64,000 nucleotides of DNA from Pseudaestuariivita rosea (lineage in GTDB: Bacteria > Pseudomonadota > Alphaproteobacteria > Rhodobacterales > Rhodobacteraceae): NCBI RefSeq assembly GCF_017592335.1, contig NZ_JACNMP010000001.1:124001-188000 (forward strand), written 5' to 3'. Below, in pieces: positions 35,479 to 43,978 of this stretch. The stretch's first letter is position 1, and each line of letters starts with the position of its first letter. Below the pieces are notes generated by a model that was given only the letters and a program-made list of their open reading frames with translations, did not search any database and had not been told where the DNA came from. The position numbers were made by a program, and so were the translations under genes.

Positions 35479-35542
35479 TTTGGTCTTCCTTATCTGTCCT
35501 ATCGTCATATAGGAAAACATCTGGTCCGAAACAGAGGGTTTG

Positions 35543-36226
35543 ATGCCAGCACCGATATCCGTTGTCATTCCGACATTGAATGCCGCCAATGAATTGTCAG
35601 ATACCCTGGCCTGTCTGGTCGAGGGGATTGAGGCCGGGTTGCTGCGCGAGCTGATCGTCAGTGATGGCGGATCGCAGGATGAAACCGTTGATATTGCAGA
35701 AGCTTGGGGCGCGACTGTTATCACAGATACAGCGGGCCGGGGCGGACAGCTGGCGCGGGGCTGTCAGGCGGCCAAAGGGGATTGGTTGTTGATACTGCAT
35801 GCGGACAGTCATCTGGCGCCGGGTTGGCGGGCGGTCGTTCGGCAGCACTTGGCGGGATCAGATGCGGCGTATTTCCGGTTAGTTTTTCGGGCCAAAGGTT
35901 TGGCGCCGCGATTGGTTGCTGGCTGGGCCAATTTGCGCGCGCGGGTGTTGGGCTTGCCCTATGGTGATCAGAGTCTTTTGCTGCCGCGCGCGCTTTATGA
36001 CGACAGTGGTGGCTATGCCAATATTCCATTGATGGAGGACGTGGCCATGGCACGGGCGTTGAAGGGGAAGCTGGTCATGCTTGATCATGCGATTTCGACC
36101 AGTGCTGCGCGATATCAACGGCAAGGCTGGCTGCGGCGCGGCGCGCGAAATCTTTGGTTGTTGCTTCGTTACCTGGCCGGTGCAGACCCCGAAAAACTGG
36201 CGGATGAGTATCGTTCAGCGCGGTAA
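35543..36226 (+). CDS. TIGR04283-type family 2 glycosyltransferase
   Basis: A 227-residue GT-A enzyme. It opens with ISVVIPTLNAANELSDTL, and the nucleotide-sugar site is in LLILHADSHLAPGW (HAD as the DxD equivalent). LPYGDQSLLLPRALYDDSGGYANIPLMEDV is typical of TIGR04283 proteins, whose acceptor is unknown. ATG 35543 has GAGGG four bases upstream. Convergent with the ABC exporter, which ends eight bases away. Confidence 0.85.
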   Translation: MPAPISVVIPTLNAANELSDTLACLVEGIEAGLLRELIVSDGGSQDETVDIAEAWGATVITDTAGRGGQLARGCQAAKGDWLLILHADSHLAPGWRAVVRQHLAGSDAAYFRLVFRAKGLAPRLVAGWANLRARVLGLPYGDQSLLLPRALYDDSGGYANIPLMEDVAMARALKGKLVMLDHAISTSAARYQRQGWLRRGARNLWLLLRYLAGADPEKLADEYRSAR

Positions 36227-36233
36227 AAGCTGG

Positions 36234-37982
36234 TCAGTCTTCTTCACGGAACTGCATGTTGTAAAGGTCGGCATAAAGACCGTTTTGGGCCAGCAGATCG
36301 TCATGCTGACCTTCTTCGACCGCTTGCCCTTGTCTCATCACAACGATCTTGTCTGCATCGCGAACGGTTGACAGACGGTGGGCAATGACCAGCGTGGTCC
36401 TACCCTGGCTTAGCCGTTCAAGCGCTTCCTGCACCAGTGCCTCGGACTGTGTGTCAAGCGCCGACGTGGCTTCATCCAGCAGCAATATCGGCGTGTCGCG
36501 CAGCAATGCCCGTGCAATCGCAACGCGCTGGCGTTGACCGCCCGACAAACCCGATCCGCGTGTTCCAGCGGGCGTATCAAGACCATCCGGCAGGGTTTTC
36601 ACAAACTCGCTGACATGCGCTGCATCCAGAATGTTTTGCAGCTGTCCATCGCTGACATCCTTGCGCCCCAGCAGAATGTTTTCGCGAATGGAGTCATCAA
36701 AAAGCAACGCATCCTGCGTGACAACGGAAAACTGGCCACGCAGCTCTTCCAGTTTGATATCAGCTACATTTGTTCCGCCGATGCTGATGGTGCCGGACAC
36801 GGGGTCGATCAGTCGTGTCAAAAGATTGAAGACGGTACTTTTACCAGCGCCCGACGCGCCAACCAACGCGGTTGTTTTACCCGCTTCGGCCCGAAAGCTA
36901 AGTCCGTTCAGGACCGGCAAATCGCCGTAGGCAAAGTGAACGCCCTGCAGGTCGATACTGGTATCTTTTGTTGGTAGTGCTTTAGGCTGCGCTGGGGAAA
37001 CCAAGGTCGGTTCAAGATCGAAAAGCTCTTTCAGACGCTCAAGATTGACGGACGCCGCAGCCCAAATGCCTGACAGATTGGCCAGGCGGCGGATCGGGTC
37101 AAAGGCCTGCGACATGGCAAAGAAAAATGCTATAAAGCTGCCGATTGTCTTTTGGCCAGTGCGGATTTCGTTCGCGCCGTAAAAGAGGACCACAATCAGA
37201 CCAATGGCCGTGATGATATCGATCATCGCGGGCAGCAAAGCCTTGCCCAGAACTGATTTTCGTTCGGCGCGCATACGGTTACGCAACAGGCCGAAGTAGC
37301 GATCGTATTGATAATCCTCAAGTGCATTCAGCTTGATCGGATTGATACCGTGAAAGACTTCATCAAGGCGCGTTGACATCTGCCCGGCGATTTCACGTGA
37401 GTCGCGCGTGGCGCTTTTGATAAACCTTTGCAGTATAACTGTTGGTATTGCAGCCAGTGGCACAGCGACCAGGGCAACTAGAGTCCAGATTGGATCTAGA
37501 AATATCGCGACCGCAAAAAGCGACACCAAGGTCGTTATGTCGCGTCCAACAATATAGACAAGCTGACGCCAAACTGTGTTGACGCTGCGCACATCGCCCT
37601 GAACCCGTTCGATCAGATAACCGGGGGAATGGCTTTGATGGAAAAGTGTATCCAAAGTCATCAGGTGCCGTGTCAAATTTCGCTGCACCTTTAGTGTTGT
37701 CCGTTCGACGATGTAGGTCATTAGCAGCTTGTTAAGTATGCCGGTTATTGCGCGAATACTAAACGTAGCCAGAATAGCCGCTGCGATGATCCAAAGCAGA
37801 GTAGGTTCATCTCCCTGTAATCCCTGATCAATCATAGACTGTATAAGTAATACAAAAACGCCCATCATGGCGCCTTCGATTGACATCAGAATAATTGCGA
37901 CACCCAGCCACCATTTATACTTTTTAAGGTAGCTATGCCAAAGCCATTTGAATAATTCGATGCCCCCGGTCAAAACGGCCAC
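36234..37982 (-). CDS. MsbA-like ABC exporter (fused membrane and ATPase domains)
   Basis: A 582-residue half-transporter. Six membrane helices occupy about residues 20-310. The ATPase domain has Walker A GASGAGKST, signature LSGGQRQRVAIARALL, Walker B ILLLDEATSALD and the switch histidine in IAHRLST. The size and layout match MsbA-type lipid exporters, so lipid A, another lipid-linked glycan or a peptide are possible cargoes. The GTG start lies 13 bases inside the upstream phosphatase gene, so translation is coupled. Confidence 0.9.
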   Translation of the reverse strand: MAVLTGGIELFKWLWHSYLKKYKWWLGVAIILMSIEGAMMGVFVLLIQSMIDQGLQGDEPTLLWIIAAAILATFSIRAITGILNKLLMTYIVERTTLKVQRNLTRHLMTLDTLFHQSHSPGYLIERVQGDVRSVNTVWRQLVYIVGRDITTLVSLFAVAIFLDPIWTLVALVAVPLAAIPTVILQRFIKSATRDSREIAGQMSTRLDEVFHGINPIKLNALEDYQYDRYFGLLRNRMRAERKSVLGKALLPAMIDIITAIGLIVVLFYGANEIRTGQKTIGSFIAFFFAMSQAFDPIRRLANLSGIWAAASVNLERLKELFDLEPTLVSPAQPKALPTKDTSIDLQGVHFAYGDLPVLNGLSFRAEAGKTTALVGASGAGKSTVFNLLTRLIDPVSGTISIGGTNVADIKLEELRGQFSVVTQDALLFDDSIRENILLGRKDVSDGQLQNILDAAHVSEFVKTLPDGLDTPAGTRGSGLSGGQRQRVAIARALLRDTPILLLDEATSALDTQSEALVQEALERLSQGRTTLVIAHRLSTVRDADKIVVMRQGQAVEEGQHDDLLAQNGLYADLYNMQFREED

Positions 37983-38614
37983 CGGTTCTGTTCAGCAAAG
38001 CCCGCCTGCAGGGCGTCACGATCGTAGTGTGTCTTGACCCAATCTTCGAAAGACATTGGGTTATCCTGTGTATCCTGTTCATAAACGTCAAGCAGATGAT
38101 CCACGATGCCCGTTTTGGTGAAGCTGAAATGCAGATACCGCCAAGATAGGTGTTGACGGGCGATCTCAAGCGGTTCGCCTTTGACGATATGCAGATAAAG
38201 AACGCTGGCCAGACCAGCGCGATCCGCCCCGGATTTGCAGTGCATCAGAAAAGGCGTAGGCATGGATTTCAGGCAGTTGATCAGGTTAAGCAGCTCTTCC
38301 TTGTGGGGGGTCTTTCGCGCGAAGATGCGCGCATTGGTCATCGGAATGCCCAAGTCGTCCAGCGTTTCCTTTTCGAAATGATACGCAGGCGTATCCGCCT
38401 GGCCGCGCAGGTTCAAAACGGCCCTGATCCCCAGTTTTTGATACAGCATCCATCGCCACCGGGTGGGTTGATTTGACCGAAAGACCCCGTTGTCGACTTT
38501 GTCGAAATTCGTCCAAAGAATGCGCAGGATTGCATGATCAATGATGTAATAATGCGCAAGATCGGCAATTCGGTCCCATGATATTGTGATGTCGTTGCCG
38601 AAGAAGCGGTGCAT
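37970..38614 (-). CDS. tyrosine / dual-specificity phosphatase-like protein
   Basis: A 214-residue cysteine phosphatase. The P-loop is MHCKSGADRAGLAS, a good match to the HCxxGxxR signature, and a candidate general-acid aspartate lies upstream. Its N-terminal ~60 residues (ILWTNFDKVDNGVFRSNQPTRW) resemble Siw14/DUF442-type phosphatases that act on protein tyrosine, inositol pyrophosphate or lipid. I start at ATG 38614 with GGGA nine bases before; a TTG seven codons earlier is weaker. It overlaps the MsbA-like exporter gene by 13 bases, which suggests a shared task, perhaps dephosphorylating a lipid carrier or lipid A precursor; this is inference. Confidence 0.8.
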   Translation of the reverse strand: MHRFFGNDITISWDRIADLAHYYIIDHAILRILWTNFDKVDNGVFRSNQPTRWRWMLYQKLGIRAVLNLRGQADTPAYHFEKETLDDLGIPMTNARIFARKTPHKEELLNLINCLKSMPTPFLMHCKSGADRAGLASVLYLHIVKGEPLEIARQHLSWRYLHFSFTKTGIVDHLLDVYEQDTQDNPMSFEDWVKTHYDRDALQAGFAEQNRWPF

Positions 38615-38779
38615 GTTACGTTCCCACCAGATCAATCCATCAAGCCATCAGGTCTTCCCGATGTCTTATACTGTCGCGCCGATCTATTCATAAACGGTAT
38701 TCCTGACAAGTCACAGGGTGAATTGACCCTGCGGTGTGGCCGGATTACGCAGAGATGTCAGATATAGGAGTTATCCGTC

Positions 38780-39985
38780 ATGAGCCTTGCCAACGGCCGT
38801 CATTATCTTGCGATACCAGGGCCTTCGGTCATTCCTGATCGCGTTTTGGCGGCCATGCACCGGGCTGCGCCGAATATCTATACCGGTGAGTTGGTGGATA
38901 TGACCCATAGCATCGTACCTGATCTGAAGAAACTGGCGCGCACGGATCATCAGGTCGCGATGTACATCGCCAACGGCCACGGCGCTTGGGAGGCCGCCTT
39001 GACCAACACCCTTTCGCGTGGTGACCAGGTGTTGGTGCTGGCAACGGGGCGGTTTGGGCATGGCTGGGGTGAAATGGCCACGAAAATGGGTGTTCATTGT
39101 CAGGTGATCGATTTTGGTCGTCGTAGTGACATTGATATGGCCCGCGTAGAAGAGGCCTTGCGCGCCGATACTGGGGGCGAAATCAAGGCTGTTCTGGCGG
39201 TTCAGGTCGATACGTCAAGCAGTGTCAAAAACGATATTGCGGGTTTGCGGCAAACGATGGACCGCGTAAGTCACCCCGCCTTGCTGATGGTCGATTGCAT
39301 TGCTTGTCTGGGCTGCGATGCCTTTGAAATGGATGCCTGGGGCGTCGATGTGATGGTGACAGGCTGTCAAAAGGGTCTGATGACACCCCCAGGGATGGCG
39401 TTTGTTTACTTCAATGATAAGGCGGACGGGTATCGTGAAAACGCCGATCTGGTGACGCATTATTGGGATTGGCGACCGCGTGTCGATCCGAATGGGTTTT
39501 ATCAGTATTTTGATGGGACCGCACCGACCCATCATCTTTATGGCCTGCGCACCGCTTTGGACATGATTTTTGAAGAAGGTCTGGAAAATGTCTGGGCACG
39601 GCACGCGACTCTGGCCAAGGCCATTTGGGCGGCTTTCGATGCCTGGGGCACCAAGGGGTCTTTGGCTTTGAACATCAATGATCCGGCAAAGCGTAGCCAC
39701 GCCGTCACGTCCGCCACAATCGACCCCCCCCATGGCACCGACCTTAGGAATTGGCTGGTTCAGAATGCAGGCGTGACACTTGGCATCGGTCTGGGCATGG
39801 AAACGCCACAGGACCCCAATAGCGATGGGTACTTTCGCATCGGGCACATGGGCCATGTCAATGCACATATGGTGCTTGGGGTTTTGGGGGCGATAGATGC
39901 AGGACTGAAGGCGCTTGATTTGCCACACGGGTTGGGCGCGGTTGAGGCTGCTTCAGTCGTTATCGGCGCTTCATGTCGGCCCTGA
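38780..39985 (+). CDS. class V aminotransferase, serine/alanine-glyoxylate type
   Basis: A 401-residue PLP enzyme related to serine-glyoxylate and alanine-glyoxylate aminotransferases. The N-terminal AIPGPSVIPDRVLAAMHR, cofactor-stacking NGHGAWEAALTN and PLP lysine in TGCQKGLMTPPG are characteristic. In Roseobacters such enzymes serve photorespiration-like, C1/serine-cycle or purine-derived glyoxylate use. AGGAG lies nine bases before the ATG. A REP-like element separates it from the GNAT gene downstream. Confidence 0.85.
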   Translation: MSLANGRHYLAIPGPSVIPDRVLAAMHRAAPNIYTGELVDMTHSIVPDLKKLARTDHQVAMYIANGHGAWEAALTNTLSRGDQVLVLATGRFGHGWGEMATKMGVHCQVIDFGRRSDIDMARVEEALRADTGGEIKAVLAVQVDTSSSVKNDIAGLRQTMDRVSHPALLMVDCIACLGCDAFEMDAWGVDVMVTGCQKGLMTPPGMAFVYFNDKADGYRENADLVTHYWDWRPRVDPNGFYQYFDGTAPTHHLYGLRTALDMIFEEGLENVWARHATLAKAIWAAFDAWGTKGSLALNINDPAKRSHAVTSATIDPPHGTDLRNWLVQNAGVTLGIGLGMETPQDPNSDGYFRIGHMGHVNAHMVLGVLGAIDAGLKALDLPHGLGAVEAASVVIGASCRP

Positions 39986-39988
39986 CGG

Positions 39989-40034
39989 GCCGGATTTTAT
40001 GCCTCCGGCGGGAGTATTTATTGAACAATGAAAG
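39989..40034. repeat. dispersed REP-like element, copy B
   Basis: GCCGGA / TCCGGC (39989-39994 and 40004-40009) form a hairpin, then the tail GGAGTATTTATTGAACAATG continues to about 40034. The tail matches copy A at 16 or more of 20 positions. It begins four bases after the aminotransferase stop, and its ATG (40028-40030) is the start codon of the GNAT gene. Confidence 0.7.
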
Positions 40035-40501
40035 AATTCAAACAGTCTGAAGCGGTCAAAATAAGACTTGCGGAAAAACAAGATACGCCAAAACTGCTGC
40101 ATATGATCAAGGCACTGGCGGCCTTCAATGACGACATTTCGCAAGCCACCGCCGAAACCCTTGAACGCGATATTTGGGCTGAAAATCCAATTCTGACAGT
40201 TTTTGTCGCTGAGGCAGACACAGGTCTTGTCGGATATGCGGCGGTTTGCGAAAGGGTTGCGCTTCATTTTGGGCGGCGCGGTATGGATATTCACCATCTG
40301 TTTGTTGCTGAAGGCTATCGCCATATGGGTCTGGGGCGTCGTTTGATCGAGACCTGCAAATCCCATGCGATTGAATGCGGCAGCGATTATCTTTTGGTCA
40401 GTACACGCGACGAAAATGACCGCGCCAAGGCAGCCTACATAGCTTGTGGTTTTGAATTGCGTCGCGGACGACCTGCCCATTTTGGGATGCCGCTGAAATA
40501 G
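40028..40501 (+). CDS. GNAT-family N-acetyltransferase
   Basis: A 157-residue acetyltransferase. Residues 14-25 begin the GNAT fold (KIRLAEKQDTPKLL), and the acetyl-CoA loop is VAEGYRHMGLGRRLIETC (the Q/RxxGxG/A motif). The C-terminal NDRAKAAYIACGFELRRG completes the fold. It resembles diamine acetyltransferases in sequence style, but the substrate is unknown. The start codon and any ribosome site (GGGAG, 13 bases upstream) are supplied by the REP-like element. Confidence 0.8.
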   Translation: MKEFKQSEAVKIRLAEKQDTPKLLHMIKALAAFNDDISQATAETLERDIWAENPILTVFVAEADTGLVGYAAVCERVALHFGRRGMDIHHLFVAEGYRHMGLGRRLIETCKSHAIECGSDYLLVSTRDENDRAKAAYIACGFELRRGRPAHFGMPLK

Positions 40502-40503
40502 GA

Positions 40504-41562
40504 TTACTCGGCTGCGTGATTCAGCGGTTCAACGTCCGATATGTGTTGTACTGTCGGGTGCAGTTGTTCCGTCGGATAGCGCCCGACTATACGATCGCGG
40601 CGGCGGATCATGATCATTCCGCCGCGGCGGAATGTGCCGACCGACGGGGCGGTGATGTCTTGTGGAAACTCATCCTGCCAGTTTAGCGGCAGGGGAAGGC
40701 CGCTGTTCTGCAGTTGCTCCATCACCCACACGAATGAGATATTGGATCGTGGGCGCGCCGCCTGAAAATGGCCGACCTGCCCGCCGATGTCACCATGTAC
40801 GCCATCGAACCACATCTGGGTGATTTTCGGACCAAATCGCCCGCAGCGTTCCCACATCACCGGCTCAAACACCTGACGTGTTTCATTCATCGCCAATGCC
40901 TGAAACCCGCATTCCACATTGTTACCAAGCCGGTGATTATGGAACTGATGTTTCTGCTGCCCCAGATTGCGCAGGATCGGAAAATTCAGGCCAAGCGCCT
41001 TGACCGTGTCCCAGGCCCCTATCGCGGCAATCGGCGTGTTCGGATAGCAGTGTGCCCGGGTAAAACTTGCGCTGGCCGGTGTGATCGTGGACCTGCGATA
41101 ATGGCGATAAGCTTGGCGGATATGGCGCACCGTGGCAAATTCGGGCCGGACCAGTCCGACCCGTTCGATCATACCCGCCAAAGATCTGACGGCAAAAGCG
41201 CCCCGCGAATAGCCGATCAGAAAAATCCTGTCGCCCGGCCGATAGTTTGACGCAAGAACGCCGTAAGCGCGTTTGATCTGAGTATCGATACCCTTACCCG
41301 TCAGCGCTTCAAAGCCGCTTTTGACATCATACCATTGCAGGCCCGCTTCATAGTAAATCGACAGAAACCGGTTCGGCAGTTGCCGCTTCAGCAGCTTATA
41401 TGCCAGACCCACATTGGTTTCATGCCCCTCAGACAGACTGGAAAGCGTGCCGTCCAGTATGATCACATGGGTGACTGATCCATCCGGGTGTCCGCCAGTG
41501 CTATGTCTTTCAATCCACGGTCTTTGCCGTATCAGTTGTAAAATCTGTTCACGCAGCGGCAC
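40504..41562 (-). CDS. DUF2235 alpha/beta-hydrolase-like protein
   Basis: A 352-residue protein of the DUF2235 family, which includes Tle1-like phospholipase effectors. The nucleophile elbow GYSRGA is at 117-122 with Ser119, and IILDGT near 35 is the typical family opening. I place the start at GTG 41562, with AGAGG six bases before it; this is 14 bases inside the upstream molybdenum hydroxylase gene. Longer readings extend deeper into that gene and are unlikely. No T6SS genes are near, no signal peptide is visible, so a secreted toxin role has no local support. Confidence 0.75.
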   Translation of the reverse strand: MPLREQILQLIRQRPWIERHSTGGHPDGSVTHVIILDGTLSSLSEGHETNVGLAYKLLKRQLPNRFLSIYYEAGLQWYDVKSGFEALTGKGIDTQIKRAYGVLASNYRPGDRIFLIGYSRGAFAVRSLAGMIERVGLVRPEFATVRHIRQAYRHYRRSTITPASASFTRAHCYPNTPIAAIGAWDTVKALGLNFPILRNLGQQKHQFHNHRLGNNVECGFQALAMNETRQVFEPVMWERCGRFGPKITQMWFDGVHGDIGGQVGHFQAARPRSNISFVWVMEQLQNSGLPLPLNWQDEFPQDITAPSVGTFRRGGMIMIRRRDRIVGRYPTEQLHPTVQHISDVEPLNHAAE

Positions 41563-43846
41563 CTTTGGCCTCTTGCAAAATGGTCCAGACCCGGTTGGGT
41601 GTAAAAGGCATATCGACCTTATAAATACCTTCGTCCCAAACCGCATCCAGAACGGCATTTGCCACGGCGGCAAGGGCACCGACAGTGCCTGCTTCGCCAC
41701 AGCCTTTCATCCCCATCGGGTTCTGGGTCGATGGCACGGGTTCAGAATAAAACGTCACCATCGGCATATCATTGGCACGCGGCAGGCCGTAGTCCATAAA
41801 GCTGGCCGTCAGAAGCTGGCCGTCGGGGTCATAGACCACGTGTTCGGTGATGGCTTGCCCGATGCCCTGGGCCACGCCGCCATGCACTTGCCCCTCGGCC
41901 AGCATCGGGTTGATCAGATTGCCGAAATCGTCGGTAACCGTGTATTTGACGACCTCGACAACGCCGGTGTCGGGGTCGATCTCAATCTCGGCCACATGGG
42001 CGCCATTGGGATAGCTGCGGCCTGGCAGGGTGGTCTGGGCGGCAAAGCTCAGCAGGTCTGCGTGCCCGGCGGCGCGGGCCATATCGGCGACCTCAAGCAT
42101 TGTGGGTGTCAGGTTCGACCCATCGATGCGGAAACGTTCGTCGTCAAAGCTGATGGCGTTTGGGTCAACATCCTGATCTTCGGCCAGAAAATCGGTGAAG
42201 CCTGTGATCATCTTGTCGACCGTGGCCAGCGTCGCCATGCTTTGCACCGTGACAGATCGCGATCCGCCCGTGCCACCGCCCGTCGCAATCAGATCACTGT
42301 CGCCCTGAATAACGCTGATCTTATCGGCGGGGATACCCGTCTGATCGGATAGGAACTGCGCAAAGACCGTTTCGTGCCCCTGACCATTCGACTGCGTGCC
42401 AACATAGATTGAGGCGGTTCCATCGTCATTAAACGTGACTTTCGCGTCCTCGGTCGGGCTGCCAAGGATGCTTTCGATGTAATAACAAAGCCCCAACCCC
42501 CGCAGCTTCCCCTGCGCTTTCGATTGCGCCTTGCGGGCGGGGAAACCTGCCTTGTCTGCCTCGGCCTCAACCCGGGTCAGAACGCGGGCAAAATCGCCGA
42601 CATCGTAGAGCTCACCTGTCGCGGTTTTATACGGAAACTGATCGGGCCGAATGAAATTCTTGCGCCGCAACTCCCACGGGTCGACACCCAACTGACGCGC
42701 CGCATAGTCGATGGCGCGTTCAAGGGCATAGATCGCCTCGGGCCGGCCCGCGCCGCGATAGGCATCGACCTGGGTGGTGTTGGTAAAAATACCTTTCACG
42801 CCCAGCCACGTGGTCTGCACATCATAGGTGCCCATCAGGACCTTGGCGAACAGATCTGTCTGAATGAACTGGCCCAGTTCTGAGTTATAGGCCCCAAGGT
42901 TGCACAGCGTATCAACGCGGTAGGCGGTGATCTTGTGGTCGGCGTCAAAGGCCAGCGCGACGGTCGACGTCAGATCGCGCCCCGCATTATCGCTCAGCAT
43001 CGCCTCGGTCCGTTCGCTCATCCACCGGACTGGGCGGCCCAGCATCCGCGCGGCCTGGGGGATGATGTAGTATTCGGGATATGTCATCGCCTTCATGCCG
43101 AAACCGCCGCCGACATCGGGATTGGTCACGCGGATATCGTCAGGCTGAAGGCCGAACACGTTCACCAGACCGTCCTTCTGATCCCAGACACCCTGGCCGT
43201 TGACGCACAGATGCAGGCGCCCATTGGTCCACTCGGCCCAACAGCCGCGGGGTTCCATCGAACTGACGATGACGCGATTGTCGTCGATCTGCGCTTCAAC
43301 CACATGGGCGGCATTGGCAAAGGCCTCTTCGACCGCGTTCAGATCACCCTTGCCATAGTCAAAGGCCACGTTTTCCAGGGCCTCGGGGTGCAGATCGGGG
43401 CCACCGGGGGCAACGGTGACATGGGCGTCAAGTTCATCAAAATCGAACTCGATCAACTCGGCGGCATCCTTGGCCTGTTCCACCGTATCAGCGACCACAA
43501 CGGCAACCGGTTCGCCCACAAAGCGCACCCGGTCGGTGGCCAACAAGGGGCGCTTGGGCCCGGCGCCCTTTGATCCGTCACGGTTTCGGATCAGGCTGGC
43601 CTTGATATCCATCGTCAGACCGGCATCCTGCAGATCAGCGGCGGTCAGAACCAGATGCACGCCATCTGCGGCCTTGGCGTCATCCGTATTCAGCCCGGTG
43701 ATCACCGCATGTGCAACGGGTGACCGAAACACATAAGCATGCAGCGCACCGTCGGGCGCGATATCATCGACATAGCGCCCCTCACCGGTCAGAAAACGCA
43801 CGTCTTCGACACGGCGCACAGCCTGACTTTTGCCAAACTTTTCCAT
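41549..43846 (-). CDS. xanthine dehydrogenase-family molybdopterin-binding subunit (CoxL form II)
   Basis: A 765-residue large subunit of a molybdenum hydroxylase. It has GEGRYVDDIAPDGALHAYVFRSPVAHA at the start, AYRGAGR at 362-368 and the catalytic glutamate in GCGEAGTVGAL near the end. AYRGAGR marks form II, whereas true CO dehydrogenase has AYRCSFR, so CO oxidation is not implied. These enzymes need a 2Fe-2S subunit and an FAD subunit, and neither is encoded on either side; the partners must be elsewhere or the protein is single-component. The divergent valS gene begins 132 bases away. Confidence 0.85.
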   Translation of the reverse strand: MEKFGKSQAVRRVEDVRFLTGEGRYVDDIAPDGALHAYVFRSPVAHAVITGLNTDDAKAADGVHLVLTAADLQDAGLTMDIKASLIRNRDGSKGAGPKRPLLATDRVRFVGEPVAVVVADTVEQAKDAAELIEFDFDELDAHVTVAPGGPDLHPEALENVAFDYGKGDLNAVEEAFANAAHVVEAQIDDNRVIVSSMEPRGCWAEWTNGRLHLCVNGQGVWDQKDGLVNVFGLQPDDIRVTNPDVGGGFGMKAMTYPEYYIIPQAARMLGRPVRWMSERTEAMLSDNAGRDLTSTVALAFDADHKITAYRVDTLCNLGAYNSELGQFIQTDLFAKVLMGTYDVQTTWLGVKGIFTNTTQVDAYRGAGRPEAIYALERAIDYAARQLGVDPWELRRKNFIRPDQFPYKTATGELYDVGDFARVLTRVEAEADKAGFPARKAQSKAQGKLRGLGLCYYIESILGSPTEDAKVTFNDDGTASIYVGTQSNGQGHETVFAQFLSDQTGIPADKISVIQGDSDLIATGGGTGGSRSVTVQSMATLATVDKMITGFTDFLAEDQDVDPNAISFDDERFRIDGSNLTPTMLEVADMARAAGHADLLSFAAQTTLPGRSYPNGAHVAEIEIDPDTGVVEVVKYTVTDDFGNLINPMLAEGQVHGGVAQGIGQAITEHVVYDPDGQLLTASFMDYGLPRANDMPMVTFYSEPVPSTQNPMGMKGCGEAGTVGALAAVANAVLDAVWDEGIYKVDMPFTPNRVWTILQEAKGAAA

Positions 43847-43978
43847 GACTCACCTTTGCCTGTCCCTATCCGCACCTTAGCCTGATCCACTGGACTGTCC
43901 AGAGGCGACGCAGCCCCTTTCCCTTTGCCCCTGCATTCGCTAGATGGTCCGTCAAACCAGATGACGGGAACCGCCCAT

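Noticed and set aside
40504-41562. Secreted T6SS phospholipase effector (Tle1)
   Set aside because: DUF2235 family match alone is not enough; no immunity gene, VgrG or PAAR neighbour is visible.
42935-43573. 212-codon plus-strand open frame opposite the CoxL-type gene
   Set aside because: It is an antisense shadow of a clear 765-residue gene; composition (His/Gly/Asp-rich) is typical of the complement of GC-rich codons.
41549-43846. Aerobic CO dehydrogenase large subunit
   Set aside because: The active-site loop is AYRGAGR (form II), not AYRCSFR, and coxS/coxM are absent.
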